From the NCBI RefSeq assembly GCF_900538055.1, contig NZ_UZAC03000001.1, positions 1,488,001 through 1,552,000 on the forward strand: a DNA stretch of 64,000 nt, in the 5' to 3' direction. Both the position numbers and the translations under genes were made by a program. Below the pieces are notes generated by a model. It ran no database searches and was not told the origin of the DNA. It worked only from the letters and a program-made list of their open reading frames with translations. Below are positions 59,540 to 64,000 of the stretch, piece after piece. Source of the DNA: Pasteuria penetrans. Its GTDB lineage: Bacteria > Bacillota > Bacilli > Thermoactinomycetales > Thermoactinomycetaceae. Positions within the stretch are counted from its first letter, which is position 1, and every line of letters begins with the position of its first letter.

Positions 59540-60508
59540 TCAACCGGCTAAGGACCCAAAACACTGCAACAGCTCTGTCATCCCCTCTCGAGTGGTCTGC
59601 TGATGAACCGCATCCTTCATCCGTGCTGCACCACGCAATCCCTTCATATACCAAGCAGCATGCTTACGCATTTCCCGAACAGCAATGGTTTCCCCTTTAA
59701 GATCCACAAGTCGATCCAAGTGGCGGATTGCAATCGTCATCTTCTCTTCCGCCGTAGGTTCTAGCGGGATACATCCTGTCTCCAAATATTGCACAGTCTG
59801 ATAAAGAATCCATGGGTTACCCAACGCCGCCCGTCCAATCATAACACCATCGCAACCGGTCTCCTCAAGCATTCTCTTAGCATCCTGGGCGGAAGTGATA
59901 TCCCCATTCCCAATGATCGGAACACGGGTTGCCTCCTTCACACGACGAATGATATCCCAATCCGCCCTACCACGATACATCTGCGCTCGTGTGCGACCGT
60001 GGATCGCAATAGCCTTAGCCCCCGCCTGTTCGGCCGCCCGGGCATTCTCCACTGCATAAATGTGCTCAGAATCCCAACCCATTCTCATCTTCACAGTCAC
60101 AGGCTTTTCCACAGCAGCTACAATGGAGGCTACCACCTTCCCTACCTTATCAGGATCTAGGAGCCACTTGGCACCCGCATCGCATTTGGTAATTTTAGGC
60201 ACCGGGCACCCCATATTGATATCAATGATATCCGCATCCGTACCCTTGTCGATCTGTTGTGCGGCGCCAACGAGATAGTCCATATTCCCCCCAACAACCT
60301 GTAAACTCAAAGGATGTTCATCGGGATCCACTAGCATCATCCGTTGGGTACGCTCATTGCCATGCAGGATGGCCCGGTCACTCACCATTTCCGCACACAC
60401 CAAGCCCGTACCAAACCCCTTCGCAATGATACGAAAAGCTGCATTACAAATTCCCGACATGGGGGCTAGAACCACCGGATTATCCAACTCAATAGATCCT
60501 ATACGCAT
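59540..60508 (-). CDS. dusB: tRNA-dihydrouridine synthase DusB
   Basis: An FMN enzyme that reduces uridines in tRNA. The 322 residues start [20 protein letters not shown]; the catalytic Cys is in [20 protein letters not shown], and [18 protein letters not shown] and [13 protein letters not shown] are further signatures. Linked to lysS as in Bacillus (yacF). Confidence 0.96.
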   Translation of the reverse strand: MRIGSIELDNPVVLAPMSGICNAAFRIIAKGFGTGLVCAEMVSDRAILHGNERTQRMMLVDPDEHPLSLQVVGGNMDYLVGAAQQIDKGTDADIIDINMGCPVPKITKCDAGAKWLLDPDKVGKVVASIVAAVEKPVTVKMRMGWDSEHIYAVENARAAEQAGAKAIAIHGRTRAQMYRGRADWDIIRRVKEATRVPIIGNGDITSAQDAKRMLEETGCDGVMIGRAALGNPWILYQTVQYLETGCIPLEPTAEEKMTIAIRHLDRLVDLKGETIAVREMRKHAAWYMKGLRGAARMKDAVHQQTTREGMTELLQCFGSLAG

Positions 60509-60555
60509 ATCGTCTACCCCCTAGTCCCCCACGGAACCGATTCTGTTGCCATGAA

Positions 60556-61338
60556 TCAGGTATTGTATTCATATAAAATTCTGAGTCCGTGCAACGTCAG
60601 ATGATCATCCACTACATCCACCTGAACAGACTGTTTGGCCCACAGACCTGAGAATCCACCGGTAGCTACCACGCGAACCTGTGATGATCCTCCGAATCTA
60701 TTCCGTATGTGACACAAGGTTCCTTCTAACAACCCCAAAATTCCATAATAGATTCCTGCCTGAATCGATTGGGGGGTATCCCCACCGATGATATCCTTGG
60801 GCTTAGCAATTTCCACACGCGGGAGGTGAGGTACCCTTTGAAACAGAGCCTCCACCATAGCCCGCACACCTGGTGCTATGAGACCTCCCAGAAACCGTCC
60901 CTCTTGGGCAACTAATGTAAAGGTGGTCGCTGTTCCAAAATCCACCACGATCACAGGTGAACCATAAATCGTATGCGCAGCCACCGCATTGGCAATGCGA
61001 TCTGCACCTATCGATTCGGGCTGCGGGTAAACAAATGTCAACCCCGTACGGAGACCAGTTTCAACAAACAAGGGGGGTTGGTCAAGATACTTTTCCCCAA
61101 AACGACGCAAAACACATTGTAACTCGGGGACCACACAGGAAATAATTACTCCCTGTAGGGACTGCCAACTTCCCTCCTGAGCCAAGCACATAAAAGAGCT
61201 GAACATGACAGCCAATTCATCCTCTGTCATCCCATCCCTCGTACGGAACCGCCATGAATGACGCAATTGATCACACTCGTAAAAGCCTACTGTAACATTG
61301 GTGTTGCCTATATCCACAGCCAACAAACGTCGAATCAT
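60556..61338 (-). CDS. coaX: Type III pantothenate kinase
   Basis: First step of coenzyme A synthesis, using an ASKHA fold. The 260 residues begin LLAVDIGNTNVTVGFYE (phosphate loop), with IGADRIANAVAAHTIYG and VIVVDFGTATTFTLVA. A run of nine Gs (61342-61350) precedes the ATG by 3 bases as its ribosome site. It lies 47 bases upstream of dusB. Confidence 0.96.
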   Translation of the reverse strand: MIRRLLAVDIGNTNVTVGFYECDQLRHSWRFRTRDGMTEDELAVMFSSFMCLAQEGSWQSLQGVIISCVVPELQCVLRRFGEKYLDQPPLFVETGLRTGLTFVYPQPESIGADRIANAVAAHTIYGSPVIVVDFGTATTFTLVAQEGRFLGGLIAPGVRAMVEALFQRVPHLPRVEIAKPKDIIGGDTPQSIQAGIYYGILGLLEGTLCHIRNRFGGSSQVRVVATGGFSGLWAKQSVQVDVVDDHLTLHGLRILYEYNT

Positions 61339-61856
61339 TCTCCCCCCCCCATAGGCCTCGGGTCCTCTCCCATCCTACCCAACCTTCTACGACCCACCAT
61401 GGTTCAAAATAAACCCCACACCGTTCTAAACTCGTTCCATTACCACAAAAGATAGCATATCCCCCCCTACCCACGCAAAGTTCGTACCCAGGAACAATTC
61501 TTTACTATACAACAACAACACAAAGAGACACATGTAATTATGGAGACCCCATCCCATCCTCACACTACACCCCTAGAGGGGGAGGAAAGTTTAGAAACTT
61601 TAGAGTACCTGGAACAATCGTCCCTAGAACAATGACAAATACGGGGTATGAAAACCGATGCCGCCTACTGCAAAATTCTTGGTATGTCAAGTAGGGCTAA
61701 CATACCAGCCAATCCTCCCGCAGAATCATACGTAATAGTCCCCTCTTACACGGCTCTTTTTGTTGTCCCATAGAATCCCGTCCTATTCAAAATTCAGTCT
61801 AATACCACGTTCTCAGTATCCCTTATGAGGGATGGAGGAGGGCCTCCCGGAATCGG
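61339..61856. other. Region upstream of coaX
   Basis: No gene seen. It should contain the coaX promoter, but no clear -35/-10 pair was found. Short plus-strand frames here lack support. Confidence 0.35.
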
Positions 61857-62190
61857 CAAATGGTATGCAGATTTCAAACCGCCCAGATCTGCTGTCGTAA
61901 AGAGCAATGGTGGTGAGCATCCTGGGAAAAAGCAGGACGAAAGGTTCCCATCCGAGTGTGAATCAGGAGGATTAGTAAGGCGAACCATGGGAGAAAGCAC
62001 TGAAAGGCGCAGTCTATGTCGAAACAGGAACCTATCCTTGGAACGAAGCCATGAGGGGCGAACCACCTACTGTCCTGGCGGAATCCGGTGCACAGATGGA
62101 ATGAACCTGATGTAGGCCCTCATAAGGAGAACCACGAGAGACTGTCGCACGGAGACACCTGGCCTCAGCCAGGTGTAAAGGGCTAAGGAA
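61857..62190 (+). repeat. Dispersed structured repeat R1, copy C
   Basis: Blocks shared with copies B and E: GCAGATTTCAAACCGCCCAG, GCGAACCATGGGAGAAAGCA, TGTCGAAACAGG, GGTGCACAG, GAACCTGATGTAGG and the hairpin ACACCTGGC-ctca-GCCAGGTGT. It joins the 5' half seen in copies D and E to the 3' half seen in copies A and B. Confidence 0.6.
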
Positions 62191-62233
62191 AAAATTTAAA
62201 GTCATATCGCCGCTTGTCCTCTATCAGAAACAT

Positions 62234-62265
62234 AAAATCCTGCTCCTGGGAAGGGGCAGGATTTT
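62234..62265. terminator. Hairpin with A/T tails downstream of R1 copy C
   Basis: AAAATCCTGCTCC and GGGGCAGGATTTT pair around a short loop. The symmetric A/T flanks could end transcription in either direction. Confidence 0.5.
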
Positions 62266-62833
62266 GAGCGCGTAAAGATTCCGTACAGAAAAATCGGGCC
62301 GGCCCCGGCGCCGAACCTACTCAAATAAAGAAAAACAAAGAAAAAACTTTCATAAATGCAAGGAAATGTAAATCAAAATGCAAGGTATTTGTAATTTGTA
62401 ATCTATACAACTATATACAAAGATAGTATACCATAGAGATAAGTACGAATTGCTGCACAAAAGTCGAAAGGAAGTAAAACCGCCATCCGTCATTACAACG
62501 TATGGGGCATAAGTAACAGGCTCGGGAATGGGATCTTTTGAGCTGGGGTGGGCAATGGGTGTGATCTTTTAGTCCGTGATGATTAGCAACAAGAACCAGA
62601 GAGATACCTAAAGGAAGTACCAAAGGATGTTGGTTTACAAATCAATAGTCAGGTTGCAATCCAAAAATGAGAGGTTGACTTTTTTGATTATTTTATGTGT
62701 ATTTAATTAAAAAAATTTATATATTTTTTAATTAAATAATCCCGTGTCCTGTGTTTAGGTGAAAACTCTATATATATTTAATAATTATCTAAAACATCAT
62801 ATGACTTATTAATAAAAGGGGTATACAAAAACA
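62266..62833. other. Region upstream of the secreted-protein gene
   Basis: No gene seen. It contains A/T-only sequence at 62690-62745 and probably the promoter of the gene at 62834. Confidence 0.35.
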
Positions 62834-63397
62834 ATGAAAAATAAAAACGATAACAAAAATTTTTGTCGATCACTATTTCATTACAGATCCAGATTGCTTT
62901 TCAGCGGTATTGTTGTGGCAAGTCTGCCCTTTGTTTCGTCAGGAAAGTTAGTTGGGAAAGAGGAGGAATCTACGGAGCAGAAAGCACCCCCACAGAATAT
63001 TGCTGAGGAGGCAAGGGAGGATAACTCAAGTGAAAATTCCGCTTCCGATGAGGAATCTGCAGAGCAAAAGCAACAATCTTTACAGGGAAGTGTGGATTCC
63101 ATCGACAATGATAAGGGGAAAACGCTAGAACGAAAACAAGAAAAATTCGAATCAAAATTTATAATAAGGGAAGATATCGGTTCAGAGTCTGCTAAGGAGT
63201 TTTTACAATTTCTCAAGGGTGGGGTAACTGAACTTGATAAGGTAGGGGCATCTATCAATGCAATAGAGCAAAATTCACTATCACAGTACATAAAAAAATC
63301 TTTAAAGGAATCTTTACTGAAGCAAATAAACTTTGGGAAGATTTCATATATGCTTCAGCGCCCCTGGGTGCCAAGGATGAGGCAACCGAAGCAGTAG
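62834..63397 (+). CDS. Secreted protein of unknown function, zero-frame product
   Basis: The 187-codon frame starts with a basic N-terminus and a signal-peptide core (RLLFSGIVVASLPFVSSG), followed by a very acidic, Gln/Ser-rich stretch. AAAAGGGG lies 12 bases upstream. At codons 154-155 the message reads A-AAA-AAA; the zero frame then runs only 32 more codons with low-quality sequence, whereas the -1 frame stays open to the end of the window. The intended product is therefore probably the joined protein. Confidence 0.55.
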   Translation: MKNKNDNKNFCRSLFHYRSRLLFSGIVVASLPFVSSGKLVGKEEESTEQKAPPQNIAEEAREDNSSENSASDEESAEQKQQSLQGSVDSIDNDKGKTLERKQEKFESKFIIREDIGSESAKEFLQFLKGGVTELDKVGASINAIEQNSLSQYIKKSLKESLLKQINFGKISYMLQRPWVPRMRQPKQ

Positions 63398-64000
63398 GAG
63401 AGGTTTTAGCAGGACTGGATAAGGGAGAAAGGACGGTCGCCGGGTGGGTTGGAAAAAAAATCGGTGGTTTTACTAGGGAGGCAGTTTCTGAATTGATCAG
63501 AAAGGCTGGAGAAAGTCCAGAGACCAAAGAGAATCAAAAATTACTGAATAGTATGGAAGAGTACATGAGAGAAGTGACTAGTGAAGAAGTCTATGAGGCT
63601 GAAAAAATAGCTGAAATGTTAGTGCCGGTGGCAGGGGAGGCAGCAGTAGGAAAGATAATAGGTGAAGAAGCAACAGCGACGGGGAATATGGTGGAAACAG
63701 TTACGAAAAATGTGGCAGCGGAGACAAGGAATCTGATAGAGTCAAAACCTTCAGTAGGGGAGAATGAATTGGAAGAAGGGGCAGGTTCAGGGAAAATCCT
63801 ATGCAGATCCAAGAGAACCCCTGGTAGGGATTGTATTCCGATTCAGGAAGAGTCAAGTCGTTCCAACAGAACGGCAGCAACTACGGACGGGGTTGTACCC
63901 AATACAGTGGCGGCTGTTGACGAGGGAGTAGTATCTAAAATAGTGATGTTACCATCACGTATTGTCTCATATTTTGTAAATTTTATCAATGATGCAATCG
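63298..64000 (+). CDS. Continuation of the secreted protein in the -1 frame, partial
   Basis: From ATC at 63298 there are 234 codons with no stop, to the window edge. The sequence is protein-like: ANKLWEDFIYASAPLGAKDE, GEVLAGLDKGERTVAGWVGK, then an Ala/Glu-rich helical part with AEMLVPVAGEAAVGKIIG and a Gly-rich, possibly membrane-active stretch. There is no start codon or ribosome site near its beginning, so it is read only by frameshift, or the gene is broken, or the A run is misread by one base. Confidence 0.5.
   Translation, partial: MFKGIFTEANKLWEDFIYASAPLGAKDEATEAVGEVLAGLDKGERTVAGWVGKKIGGFTREAVSELIRKAGESPETKENQKLLNSMEEYMREVTSEEVYEAEKIAEMLVPVAGEAAVGKIIGEEATATGNMVETVTKNVAAETRNLIESKPSVGENELEEGAGSGKILCRSKRTPGRDCIPIQEESSRSNRTAATTDGVVPNTVAAVDEGVVSKIVMLPSRIVSYFVNFINDAI

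Overview
This window looks like part of the chromosome of a low-GC Gram-positive endospore former (order Bacillales). Two blocks match the conserved Bacillus-type order: yqfC-yqfD-phoH-pgpH-ybeY-dgkA-cdd-era-yqzL-recO-glyQ-glyS (14.1-1.6 kb) and coaX / dusB-lysS / mcsA-mcsB-clpC / radA-disA / carD-yacL-ispD-ispF-cysS-rlmB-sigH (61.3-29.2 kb). A third block is fabG-acpP-fabF-rnc (25.3-22.0 kb), with rqcH (fbpA) downstream. YqfC, YqfD, SigH and DisA point to sporulation. The shrunken synteny blocks, secreted proteins and decayed mobile DNA resemble a host-dependent Bacillales such as Pasteuria; that placement is inference, not proof.

Almost every recognisable gene is on the minus strand. Housekeeping genes are tightly packed, often with overlaps of a few bases and G-rich Shine-Dalgarno tracts, and many use GTG or TTG starts. 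They are interrupted by islands of 0.5-6 kb with no intact housekeeping gene: 14.1-19.6, 25.3-27.5, 28.3-36.2, 45.6-48.7, 52.9-56.3 and 61.3-64.0 kb. The islands share A/T-only tracts and several families of diverged dispersed repeats: a structured repeat (R1, at least five copies), a repeat with degraded coding sequence (R2), and terminal-inverted-repeat ends (R3). A Mutator/IS256-like element with a broken transposase lies at 54.47-56.33 kb.

Several island genes encode exported proteins: an NlpC/P60 hydrolase (27.5 kb), a repeat-bearing exported protein and a 404-residue exported protein (31.8-33.7 kb, between the arms of an old inverted repeat of about 600 bp), and a secreted protein at 62.8 kb whose frame continues only through a -1 shift at A-AAA-AAA.

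The housekeeping genes cover glycyl-, cysteinyl- and lysyl-tRNA charging, tRNA/rRNA modification and ribosome maturation (DusB, RlmB, Era, YbeY, RNase III), RqcH ribosome rescue, fatty acid and phospholipid synthesis, the MEP pathway, c-di-AMP synthesis and breakdown (DisA, PgpH), the ClpC/McsAB protein-quality system and DNA repair (RadA, RecO). Expected neighbours are missing: fabD/plsX before fabG, ctsR before mcsA, mrnC between cysS and rlmB, gltX/cysE before cysS and yacP between rlmB and sigH. I saw no tRNA, rRNA or CRISPR array.
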